DNA of 7,514 bases from Patescibacteria group bacterium (GTDB lineage Bacteria; Patescibacteria; Microgenomatia; Levybacterales; UBA12049): NCBI GenBank assembly GCA_023379465.1, contig JAMCTM010000005.1:1-7514 (forward strand). The letters are read 5' to 3'. A program made the position numbers and the translations under genes. The notes beneath the pieces are model-generated. The model had not been told where the DNA came from and ran no database searches. It saw only the letters and a program-made list of their open reading frames with translations. Shown here one piece after another: positions 1-5,518 of the stretch (positions are counted from its first letter, which is position 1; each line of letters opens with the position of its first letter).

Positions 1-262
1 ACGTAACGCTTATTTTTTCTTCATTATTTTTTAGATAATCTATAATTTTTTTATATTCGTCATCCGGCTTTCTTTTCGAAAAAAAATCCTCTATGAAAAT
101 ATTTTTCGTTTCAAAAAACAGGCTTTTTCCCTCGAAGGCTTGAATAATATCCATTAGGAAAACTTCTTTTCCGGCAAATAAAACCCCATTTTCTTTATTT
201 TTTTTATCCAAAAAAAAATTCCTGGAAAAAACTAAATTATCGCCGTGAATAATTCTTATCAT
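1..262 (-). CDS. holA: Probable DNA polymerase III delta subunit (HolA-like), N-terminal part
   Basis: This is an open frame from an ATG at 262 running off the left edge, giving 87 residues. It starts MIRIIHGDN and has a block around residues 47-50 (SLFF) followed by an ENIF/IED-like strand and a helix ending DYLKNNEEK. The order 'short strand + HGD', 'ALE.xSLF', 'hydrophobic strand', 'LLxYL' is what I know from the N-terminal AAA+-like domain of clamp-loader delta subunits in small-genome bacteria. Delta opens the beta clamp during replication in the cytoplasm. The P-loop is normally degenerate in delta and none is seen here. A run of nine T (sense strand) encodes Asn-Phe-Phe-Leu near residues 15-18. 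No Shine-Dalgarno precedes the ATG, and a perfect hairpin lies 13 nt upstream. The gene follows the metallopeptidase gene on the same strand with a 35-nt gap. The family call rests on pattern memory from a fragment, so it is moderate. Confidence 0.55.
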   Translation of the reverse strand, partial: MIRIIHGDNLVFSRNFFLDKKNKENGVLFAGKEVFLMDIIQAFEGKSLFFETKNIFIEDFFSKRKPDDEYKKIIDYLKNNEEKISVT

Positions 263-275
263 ACTAAAATTTGTA

Positions 276-296
276 TTCCCACCTTCCAGGTGGGAA
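276..296 (-). other. Perfect intercistronic hairpin, 9-bp stem
   Basis: TTCCCACCT-TCC-AGGTGGGAA is a perfect inverted repeat with 9-bp arms (276-284 and 288-296) and a 3-nt loop. It begins one base after the TGA stop of the metallopeptidase gene and ends 13 nt before the ATG of the HolA-like gene. The bases that follow on the transcribed strand (TACAAATTTTAG) contain no real U tract, so a canonical rho-independent terminator is doubtful. A processing or stability hairpin, or partial attenuation between the two genes, is equally possible. Confidence 0.6.
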
Positions 297-297
297 C

Positions 298-711
298 TCA
301 GATTAATTTTTTCTTATATTCTTTAAACAGCCTGTTTGTTTCAATCGAAATTTTTCGATTTCGGTTTTTGTGGGGAGCAAGTGCGCCTGAGAAGTTCTTG
401 GGAATATGCAAAAGCTCGTGGATTAAGACCTTTTTCTTAGAATCTCCATCAAGCTTATCATAATGACGGGATAAAACCTCAATTACATACGCGGGTTTTA
501 TATTTAAGGCTTTCTGGAATACCTTAGGCATTGCCCAAATCCTGGCATAACTTCTCGATTTTGAGCCTCTGGTTCTATAACAAAAGATTCTTGATAAATC
601 AATATGGCTGAAATTAAGGACGTTTAGGACATCTTGTATAGAGTTTCTGATATCGCTTGCTTCTTCCCATTCTAAACTTTTGCTGTTTTTTTTGTCGTTT
701 TTGACTTTCAT
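298..711 (-). CDS. Small putative metallopeptidase (HExxH, phage-metallopeptidase-like)
   Basis: A 137-residue protein if started at the ATG at 709-711. The open frame extends to 780, but the extra 23 codons lie inside the upstream gene. Near the C-terminus is HELLHIP (H98, E99, H102), followed by F-SGAL-PHK with H114. This matches the 'putative phage metallopeptidase' family, in which HExxH plus a downstream His would bind zinc, with Glu as the general base. No signal peptide or membrane segment is present, so it should act in the cytoplasm. The N-terminal half is charged, with no recognisable domain. The start lies one base after the TAA of the YkuK-like gene and no Shine-Dalgarno is visible, so translation is probably coupled. 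An in-frame ATG at 733-735 is an alternative start. Substrate and role are unknown. Family call fairly sure, function not. Confidence 0.75.
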   Translation of the reverse strand: MKVKNDKKNSKSLEWEEASDIRNSIQDVLNVLNFSHIDLSRIFCYRTRGSKSRSYARIWAMPKVFQKALNIKPAYVIEVLSRHYDKLDGDSKKKVLIHELLHIPKNFSGALAPHKNRNRKISIETNRLFKEYKKKLI

Positions 712-712
712 C

Positions 713-1231
713 TTAGGTGTGTTTATCCGCAACATATGATGCTCCGTATGCCTCGGGTTTTGTCTTGGCCGTAAAACCATTGCCGGTTACCATTCCCACA
801 ACCTCTTTGAGCATCTCTCTTGTTTCCCCGTGTTCTCCAACATCGATATGTATTTCAAGATTATATTTTGGCGTATTGCCGTTTAGGATTTTTCTAAAAG
901 CAGGCATAAATATCTGAGCAAACTCAAGCGAAGTGGCGGTTTCGGCATAGATTTTATCCCGTAATGTAGCGATATTAAAAATCCTTTTAGCCTTCCAGAA
1001 ATATTGTCCTCCGTAGCCCTTTCTGTGGACAACGACCGCTGTTACAAGATAAATAGATTTTTTCTTATTTAGAAAAAATCTTTCATGCGAATCAGTGCCT
1101 ATTACCAGACTATAGCCGGAAGATGGATCTTCTTCCAGAAAGGATCGTATTTTTAATACGACCTCCTCAAGAACCAAACTGCCATAGGTATTGCTATAAA
1201 AACTATTTTCTCCATTGGGAAATTCCGACAT
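713..1231 (-). CDS. YkuK-family (DUF458) RNase H-like protein
   Basis: A 172-residue protein with the motif order of the DUF458/YkuK family, which adopts an RNase H-like fold: VIGTDSH (D47), KIYAETATS (E97), IHIDVG (D130) and the closing KPEAYGAS-VADKHT (D169). These acidic residues are the expected metal-binding set. Length matches the family norm of about 150-170 residues. It is cytoplasmic, with no signal peptide. RNase H-like folds suggest nuclease activity, but no specific substrate is established for this family to my knowledge. The ATG at 1231 has no Shine-Dalgarno. A possible extended -10 (TG-T-TAAAAT) sits 10 nt upstream, at the very end of the preceding gene. It is the first gene of a three-gene same-strand run with the metallopeptidase (one-base gap) and the HolA-like gene, which hints at a nucleic-acid-related role. 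Confidence 0.85.
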   Translation of the reverse strand: MSEFPNGENSFYSNTYGSLVLEEVVLKIRSFLEEDPSSGYSLVIGTDSHERFFLNKKKSIYLVTAVVVHRKGYGGQYFWKAKRIFNIATLRDKIYAETATSLEFAQIFMPAFRKILNGNTPKYNLEIHIDVGEHGETREMLKEVVGMVTGNGFTAKTKPEAYGASYVADKHT

Positions 1232-1241
1232 TTTTTATTGT

Positions 1242-1250
1242 ATTTTAACA
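1242..1250 (-). promoter_or_regulatory. Possible extended -10 for the YkuK-like gene
   Basis: On the minus strand TG-T-TAAAAT ends 10 nt before the ATG at 1231. A start 6-7 nt downstream would leave only about 3-4 nt of leader. No good -35 is seen at 16-18 bp. Because the region is AT-rich, this is weaker than the similar sites at 2405 and 3587. Confidence 0.35.
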
Positions 1251-1252
1251 CA

Positions 1253-2398
1253 CTATAGTTTTAGAAGCCATTTCAGCGCCATTTTTACATAAAAAGGAAC
1301 CTCTATGCGCGGCAAAGAAAACGGCTTTTTGCTGTTAAAATCCCTAACCGCAAGTTTTAAAGGCGCGCTTCGGTCGCTTAGAACAAGGGGGGCGAGTACC
1401 GGCTGTCCCTTTGTTTTCGGCAAACCTTCGATAGCCAAATAGGCGCTGGACTTTTTTCCGTTGGTAAGCAAGGAAAATTCCTTAAAAGGGCCTGCCTCGG
1501 CCGATAACAAAAATGGGGTTACGGCCACGACATCTTTTTCATTCCAGACGGAATTAAAAGCATAATCATAATAAGATCGAATTAATTGTCCCGAAACCCT
1601 GCCGGATAACCAGCCTGTTTCGGTAATAAAAACAGGCAGGTCTTTTTCGGAATATTCCTCGATTAAGGATTTTTCCGACTTAAAGCTTGCCGTTCCCTCG
1701 CCTCCTGTTGCCCGAGGGCTTTGTTCAAAACCTGGATTAGGATAAGAATGACTGGCAATACCGTCTATCTGGTTAAAGACGCCGGGGATTGCCGTCTGCA
1801 TTGCCCTTAAAAAGTCGTATTCGTTCATTGAATCACTGCCGTTTCCCGCGGCATTATCAAGGCCCGCGGAAATTATAAAAAAGTCTTTGCTTCTGGATTT
1901 AAAAACAGAATAGGCATAGCTTAATATCTTGGCATAGCCGGCGGGATCAACGGATCCTCCCCACTCATCGGCCCTGTTTGGCTCGTTAAAAATAACAACA
2001 TATCTGTTTTTTGTCGGCCAGGTTAAGGAGTTTAGAAAATTGGCAAAGTCAATTATGTCAAACCGTGTCGGGGTTCTCCAAACTTTTGTGTTAAAATAGT
2101 CGCCTTCTGTTGAAAGTCTAATAATCGGAATCAGGTGATATCTTCTGGCCTCATCCATAAATTTTTGCCATTTTGCCATATTTTTGTCTCCTGATTGGAT
2201 GGGTATGGTTACATAGCCCCAATCGCCGCCTCCTGAATTAACAAGAGACGCCGCCTCCCCCAATTCCGAAGGAAACAAAATATGAACGCCAAATTTGTTA
2301 TTGGAAACGCTTAAAGGATTTACTATCGCGTAAGAAGTTTTTGCGGAAAACGACAAAAAAAACAGCAAAAGAAATAAAGAAATAATTAATTTTCGCAT
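1253..2398 (-). CDS. Exported glycoside hydrolase-like TIM-barrel protein
   Basis: A 381-residue protein with a clear signal peptide: MRK, a hydrophobic core at about residues 5-18, and a likely cut after TSYA (residue 24). The rest looks like a clan-A (GH5/GH39-like) (beta/alpha)8 hydrolase. FNEPN puts the acid/base Glu at 139 on the usual strand 4. SHSYP near 216-220 fits strand 6. FITETGW puts the nucleophile Glu at 260 on strand 7. PFLLSAEAG near 295-303 fits strand 8. This suggests a retaining beta-glycosidase acting outside the membrane, but the sugar substrate cannot be read from the sequence. The C-terminal 50 residues after the barrel end in a basic amphipathic stretch (YVKMALKWLLKL), possibly membrane-associating. 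There is no Shine-Dalgarno. A perfect extended -10 lies 6 nt before the ATG, predicting a leaderless mRNA. Loss of activity cannot be excluded. Confidence 0.8.
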   Translation of the reverse strand: MRKLIISLFLLLFFLSFSAKTSYAIVNPLSVSNNKFGVHILFPSELGEAASLVNSGGGDWGYVTIPIQSGDKNMAKWQKFMDEARRYHLIPIIRLSTEGDYFNTKVWRTPTRFDIIDFANFLNSLTWPTKNRYVVIFNEPNRADEWGGSVDPAGYAKILSYAYSVFKSRSKDFFIISAGLDNAAGNGSDSMNEYDFLRAMQTAIPGVFNQIDGIASHSYPNPGFEQSPRATGGEGTASFKSEKSLIEEYSEKDLPVFITETGWLSGRVSGQLIRSYYDYAFNSVWNEKDVVAVTPFLLSAEAGPFKEFSLLTNGKKSSAYLAIEGLPKTKGQPVLAPLVLSDRSAPLKLAVRDFNSKKPFSLPRIEVPFYVKMALKWLLKL

Positions 2399-2404
2399 AA
2401 GATG

Positions 2405-2413
2405 ATTATAGCA
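2405..2413 (-). promoter_or_regulatory. Extended -10 promoter giving a leaderless GH mRNA
   Basis: The minus strand reads TG-C-TATAAT, a perfect extended -10, followed by exactly 6 nt (CATCTT) and the ATG at 2398. Transcription would be expected to start at or next to the A of the ATG. It lies in the 15-nt gap after the CysRS-family stop codon (2414-2416). No convincing -35 is found at 16-18 bp, which is common for extended -10 promoters. Confidence 0.65.
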
Positions 2414-3580
2414 TTAAACAAACCCGAGGACAGAAAAGACAAAGGGAAGAGCCGCGGATTTTTTATCCGCCAGATTTACCATTAAATCAAGGGCTTTCGG
2501 CGTATCTAAGTCGTTATCCATAAATGATAAAAATTTATCCATGTCGGTTTTGCCGATGTCTCCTTTTCTAATTTTTTTTAGGGCCTTTTCAATCTCCGCG
2601 ATTTTTCTATCCGCTTCTTTGATTTCCCTTTCGTTAAATTCCCAATCTTTTCTTCTGTGGTGAGACAAAAGATAAAAACGGATAACATTGGCGGGGTATT
2701 TCTTAAGAAGGTCGGAAACCATTATTAAATTTCCCAATGATTTAGACATCTTTTCTCCTGTATGGTAGAGGGTTGCAACATGAATCCAGTATTTAGCAAA
2801 AGGAGATTTAAGACTCGCGCCTTCCGATTGAGCAATCTCCGCTTCATGGTGGGGAAAAATTAAATCCTCTCCGCCGCCGTGAATATCAATTCTTTGCGAA
2901 AGGCTCGATATCGCCATTGCCGAACATTCCAGATGCCAGCCGGGTCTTCCCCGGCCAAAAGGCGAAGCAAAAGAAGGAATGTGGCCAGGCTGGTTTTTGG
3001 CAGCAGACCGCCAAAGCGTGATATCAAGTTTATGTTTTTTGGCCGGATTGTTTATATCTTCTTCAAAATCTTTGGCTTTTTCAAGCATTTTTTCCTTGGT
3101 TAATCCCGAGAGCTTGCCGTAGTCTTTCTTTTTGGAAATGTCAAAATAGACGCTGCCTTCTTTCCGATAGGCAAAGCCGTTTTTAATAAGTTTTTGTACC
3201 AGTTTAATCATTTGGGGAATATTTTTCGATGCCTTTAAATAATGATTCGGCTTTTCCCAGTTAAGACTTTTCATGTCTGTTAGAAAACGTTTGGTCCAAA
3301 AACCCGCCAGTTTATCCCAGGGGACATTTTGCTCATCCGATCTTTTAAGAATGTCGTTATCCCTGTCGTTAATGTCTGTAACATTTTGGCTGTAGGTAAC
3401 CTTATAGCCCTTAAAGCGGAGATATCTTATTAAAGTGTCAAAATAAACATAAACAAAGGCATGCCCCAAATGGGTTGTGTCGTAAGGAGTAATTCCGCAA
3501 ACGTAAATTGTGACATTTTTATCTTTTTCGGGAGAAAAGATTTCCTTTTTTTTAGTTAATGAGTTGTAAAGCTTAAGCAT
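2414..3580 (-). CDS. Short CysRS-family enzyme, MshC-like (cysteine ligase)
   Basis: A 388-residue class I aminoacyl-synthetase-type protein. The signature HIGH motif is HLGH (37-40) and KMSKS is at 277-281. Zinc ligands expected for this family are present: C28, C219, H244 and E248, with GRPGWH-EC (211-219) and IHGGGEDLIFPHH. These show a cysteine-activating catalytic core (cysteine + ATP to cysteinyl-AMP). Several features look more like MshC, the mycothiol-pathway ligase, than a normal CysRS. They are YVCGITPYDTTHLGHA with no Arg after it, KMSKSLGNL followed by V-DLL, DLDTP near 367-371, and a stop right after VLGFV with no anticodon-binding domain. Normal CysRS is about 460 residues and MshC about 410. 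The PIG-L deacetylase diverges from it. It could still be this organism's only CysRS in shortened form. No Shine-Dalgarno; -10 box 6 nt before the ATG. The catalytic family is sure, the acceptor is open. Confidence 0.85.
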   Translation of the reverse strand: MLKLYNSLTKKKEIFSPEKDKNVTIYVCGITPYDTTHLGHAFVYVYFDTLIRYLRFKGYKVTYSQNVTDINDRDNDILKRSDEQNVPWDKLAGFWTKRFLTDMKSLNWEKPNHYLKASKNIPQMIKLVQKLIKNGFAYRKEGSVYFDISKKKDYGKLSGLTKEKMLEKAKDFEEDINNPAKKHKLDITLWRSAAKNQPGHIPSFASPFGRGRPGWHLECSAMAISSLSQRIDIHGGGEDLIFPHHEAEIAQSEGASLKSPFAKYWIHVATLYHTGEKMSKSLGNLIMVSDLLKKYPANVIRFYLLSHHRRKDWEFNEREIKEADRKIAEIEKALKKIRKGDIGKTDMDKFLSFMDNDLDTPKALDLMVNLADKKSAALPFVFSVLGFV

Positions 3581-3586
3581 TTTTAT

Positions 3587-3595
3587 ATTTTATCA
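3587..3595 (-). promoter_or_regulatory. Extended -10 promoter of the CysRS/MshC-like gene
   Basis: The minus strand reads TG-A-TAAAAT, then exactly 6 nt, then the ATG at 3580, predicting a leaderless transcript. No strong -35 is visible at 16-18 bp. The TG element overlaps the outer arm of an imperfect dyad at 3594-3622. Confidence 0.55.
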
Positions 3596-3622
3596 AGTCA
3601 GGTCTGGGTTTACCAGAACTTG
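3594..3622. repeat. Imperfect inverted repeat in the divergent promoter region
   Basis: CAAGT (3594-3598) pairs with ACTTG (3618-3622), and TCTGG (3603-3607) pairs with CCAGA (3613-3617). The spacer is GTTTA and four bases (CAGG) are unpaired on the left side only. The dyad sits between two divergent promoters and touches the CysRS-like -10. It could be an operator; chance cannot be ruled out. Confidence 0.35.
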
Positions 3623-3638
3623 TTTAAAATTCCAACTT

Positions 3639-3667
3639 TTGAATTTGGGTTTAGAAGGGTATATAAT
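3639..3667 (+). promoter_or_regulatory. Sigma70-like promoter of the PIG-L gene, leaderless
   Basis: TTGAAT (3639-3644), a 17-bp spacer and a perfect TATAAT (3662-3667) are followed by exactly 6 nt (TTTCTT) and the ATG at 3674. The start site should fall on or beside the A of the ATG. This decides against the longer frame that begins with TTG at 3620, because that start lies upstream of the promoter. Confidence 0.7.
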
Positions 3668-3673
3668 TTTCTT

Positions 3674-4378
3674 ATGAAGGCTCTTTTTATCTTTGCCCAT
3701 CCCGATGACGAAAGTTTTTCATCCGGGGCAACCATTGCCAAACTCGTTCAAAAGAAGGTGAGCGTGAAACTTATTACCGCAACCAGAGGCGAAGAGGGCG
3801 AACTTGGCGATCCTCCTCTGTGTTTAAAAAAAGATCTGGGAAAAACAAGAGAAAAAGAACTTTTAGAATCAGCCCGTATTTTGGGCATTCCCCGTGTTTA
3901 TTTTTTGGATTTCAAGGATCAAACTTTAAAAAAAACCGCCCGATCAAAACTGCTTAAGCCGATAATTAAAATCATGCAAGACGAAAAGCCCGACTTGGTT
4001 TTTACCTTTAGCAAAGACGGCGCATCCCGTCATCCTGACCATGTTAGAATAAGCCAGGTTGCCACCTATGCCTTTGATCTATACGCAAAAACCATGACCA
4101 AGCATGTCCGTCTCTATCACACAGCCATGCCCAGAAACAATCTCAAAATTCTCCACAAACACGGGGTTGTCTATAACGCTTTTGGAAAGATAACGGGTAT
4201 TCCCAACCATAGGATAACAACAATGGTGGATATAGAGACTGCCTTTGATAAGAAACTTCAGGCTCTTAAATGCCACCGAACCCAGATGAAGGATGTGGCC
4301 AGATTTATAAAGACCGATCGGATTCTAAATAGAAGATATGAGTATTTTTATCTTATCCGCGAATACAACCTTATTTAA
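3674..4378 (+). CDS. PIG-L/LmbE-family zinc deacetylase
   Basis: A 234-residue protein of the GlcNAc-PI de-N-acetylase (PIG-L/LmbE) superfamily. AHPDDE at 8-13 supplies zinc ligands H9 and D12 and the catalytic D11. SRHPDH at 118-123 supplies the third zinc ligand, H123. TRGEEGE at 37-43 and the block LGKTREKEL (55-63) with ARILGI (67-72) are also family-typical. Members remove an N-acetyl group from GlcNAc conjugates, including the mycothiol precursor (MshB), the bacillithiol precursor (BshB) and antibiotic intermediates; most are unassigned. No signal peptide, so it is cytoplasmic. The start is the ATG directly behind the -10 box. It diverges from the MshC-like ligase with 93 bp between the two ATGs, which makes a shared thiol or glycan-conjugate pathway conceivable. 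The motif resemblance is to the generic family, not specifically to MshB. Family call sure, substrate unknown. Confidence 0.9.
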   Translation: MKALFIFAHPDDESFSSGATIAKLVQKKVSVKLITATRGEEGELGDPPLCLKKDLGKTREKELLESARILGIPRVYFLDFKDQTLKKTARSKLLKPIIKIMQDEKPDLVFTFSKDGASRHPDHVRISQVATYAFDLYAKTMTKHVRLYHTAMPRNNLKILHKHGVVYNAFGKITGIPNHRITTMVDIETAFDKKLQALKCHRTQMKDVARFIKTDRILNRRYEYFYLIREYNLI

Positions 4379-4415
4379 ACAACTTTTCCAATCTTTGCAG
4401 CTTAGTCTTTTGGGG

Positions 4416-4439
4416 GCAAACCCTCCATAAGGGTTTTGC
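4416..4439. terminator. Possible bidirectional terminator hairpin
   Basis: GCAAACCCT (4416-4424) and AGGGTTTTGC (4430-4439) form a 9-bp stem with one bulged T and a 5-nt loop. It lies between two convergent genes that stop at 4378 and 4444. Neither side has a proper U tract (ATATTTAT on the plus side, CCCCCAAAAG on the minus side), so efficient intrinsic termination is uncertain. Confidence 0.4.
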
Positions 4440-4443
4440 ATAT

Positions 4444-5361
4444 TTATAAACCATATTCGTAAAGCGGGGCATTTCCTATGCGCGTTCTTCGTAAACTCAT
4501 TACAAAAGACGGGCATTGATAAAAACCAGGAAGGCTCGAGAAGGCGGCGATAAACCCATCGGATCGCAAAAGATTCCAAACCCAAAGGGTATTTTCCCCG
4601 GAACCATACGGATAAGCAAAAATATCAACAGGGTTACCTAAATTTTGCTGAAGTTGATTTTTTGAGGTAAGGATTTCAAATTGATCTTTTGAAACAGGGC
4701 CTTCCGCTAAGGGATAGTGAGACCAGGTATGGTCATAGATATTCACAAGTCCGCTTTTCTGCATATCTTTAAGCTCCTGCCACCTCAGGTAATCCGGATT
4801 GTCCATAAGACCCGTTGGAATCATAAGATTCACCAAAACATGATATTTTTGAATAATAGGGTAGGCATAGGTATAAATATCTTGATACCCGTCGTCTATT
4901 GTTATAACTATGCTTTTTGAAGGGAGAGGAGAGTGATTGATAATTGCCTTTGCTAACTGTTCTGCGGTTATAGTCGTGTATCCGCGGGAAACCAAATAGG
5001 CCATCTGCTGATCAAAGTAACCATTATCAACTGTTAAGGATGTTTGTCCTAACTGTCTGGCAATTGATTCCGGTTGGATATGATGGTACATAAGAACAGG
5101 CACCCTAAGACAAAATTCATGGAGTTTTTCAACCGGCGAAGGCGCCGGTTTTGCGGAGGATGATCCTGCTTTGGCAGATCTGCCCGCGCCCAAAGCGGGC
5201 TTAATAATAGATTTAACAAACGGAGTTTTTTTTACCGATTCTTTTTTAACGGGAGATTGAAAAGTGTTTGTTTTCGCTTTTAAAAAGACGTATTTGCCTA
5301 AAAGAGCGATTACGATAACAAGCCCCAAACTAATACTAATAAAGAATAATCGAAATCTCAT
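4444..5361 (-). CDS. Membrane-anchored polysaccharide deacetylase (CE4)
   Basis: A 305-residue protein if started at the ATG at 5359-5361. The open frame continues to 5478, but those codons lie across a tRNA-Glu gene and are not credible. Residues 1-28 are a membrane anchor or uncleaved signal (MRFRLFF, then a hydrophobic stretch). Residues 29-80 form a K/P/S/A-rich linker. The rest is a CE4 (NodB-homology) domain: VLMYHHI at 90-96, motif 1 ITIDDGY with D156 and D157, motif 2 DHTWSH with H211 and H215 as metal ligands, and FAYPYG at 238-243 as motif 3. The usual closing RTRIGNAPL-EYGL is intact, so the domain is complete. Family members remove N-acetyl groups from cell-surface glycans such as peptidoglycan outside the membrane. 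The gene has neither a Shine-Dalgarno nor a promoter of its own. Its ATG is 20 nt after the tRNA-Glu, so it probably shares the tRNA transcript. Confidence 0.88.
   Translation of the reverse strand: MRFRLFFISISLGLVIVIALLGKYVFLKAKTNTFQSPVKKESVKKTPFVKSIIKPALGAGRSAKAGSSSAKPAPSPVEKLHEFCLRVPVLMYHHIQPESIARQLGQTSLTVDNGYFDQQMAYLVSRGYTTITAEQLAKAIINHSPLPSKSIVITIDDGYQDIYTYAYPIIQKYHVLVNLMIPTGLMDNPDYLRWQELKDMQKSGLVNIYDHTWSHYPLAEGPVSKDQFEILTSKNQLQQNLGNPVDIFAYPYGSGENTLWVWNLLRSDGFIAAFSSLPGFYQCPSFVMSLRRTRIGNAPLYEYGL
5131..5200. repeat. Cluster of GC-rich palindromes in the deacetylase linker
   Basis: Within the codons for the linker of the deacetylase are AACCGGCG-AAGG-CGCCGGTT (5131-5150, 8-bp perfect arms), GGCAGATCTGCC (5173-5184, a perfect palindrome), GCCCGC/GCGGGC (5182-5187 and 5195-5200) and GCTTTGG/CCAAAGC (5168-5174 and 5190-5196). 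The stretch is clearly GC-richer than its surroundings. It reads in frame as a low-complexity linker. Confidence 0.6.
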
Positions 5362-5381
5362 AGCAGGCGCTGTTTGATTAG

Positions 5382-5455
5382 TACCGCGTAGGGGAGTCGA
5401 ACCCCTGATTAATGGGCTGAAAACCCACTGTCCTAGGCCACTAGACGAACGCGGC
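5382..5455 (-). tRNA. tRNA-Glu (anticodon TTC)
   Basis: Read on the minus strand, the acceptor arm GCCGCGT pairs with ACGCGGT (one G-U pair at position 1-72). The D arm carries GTCTAGTGGCCTAGGAC, and the anticodon stem GTGGG/CCCAT encloses the loop TTTTCAG, with TTC at 34-36. The T arm is AGGGG-TTCGACT-CCCCT. The discriminator is A, followed by CT, so the CCA end is not encoded and must be added by tRNA nucleotidyltransferase. The overall sequence is typical of tRNA-Glu. It lies between the channel-like gene and the deacetylase gene on the same strand. Confidence 0.95.
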
Positions 5456-5466
5456 GTTTGGCTTAA

Positions 5467-5472
5467 ATTATA
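5467..5472 (-). promoter_or_regulatory. -10 box of the tRNA-Glu (and deacetylase) transcript
   Basis: A perfect TATAAT on the minus strand lies 11 nt before the first tRNA-Glu base, which suits a start a few bases upstream of the tRNA. No good -35 is seen at 16-18 bp; TTGCTC occurs at 20 bp. Since the deacetylase gene 20 nt after the tRNA lacks its own promoter, this site probably drives both. Confidence 0.5.
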
Positions 5473-5518
5473 CAACAAAAAAGACTATCATGGAGCAAGA
5501 AGAAATGCCCGCGCCGAT

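Noticed and set aside
712..780. N-terminal extension of the metallopeptidase frame to 780
   Set aside because: The extra codons lie entirely inside the YkuK-like gene in another frame and add a basic, His-rich stretch with no family resemblance. The ATG at 711, one base after the upstream stop, is the natural coupled start.
3620..3673. Upstream TTG start for the PIG-L gene
   Set aside because: It lies upstream of the TATAAT box, and the typical family N-terminus (hydrophobic strand then AHPDDE) starts at the ATG at 3674.
4079..4585. Minus-strand frames at 4079-4276 and 4325-4585
   Set aside because: They overlap the PIG-L and deacetylase genes, show no domain-like composition, and are explained as shadows of those genes.
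5362..5478. 39-codon extension of the deacetylase frame
   Set aside because: It reads through the tRNA-Glu gene and its promoter; the membrane anchor begins at the ATG at 5361.
5473..5515. Terminator after the channel-like gene
   Set aside because: There is a T run on the minus strand (TCTTTTTTG), but the only stem in front of it (GGGCA/TGCTC) is five pairs with a wobble and is not adjacent to the run.
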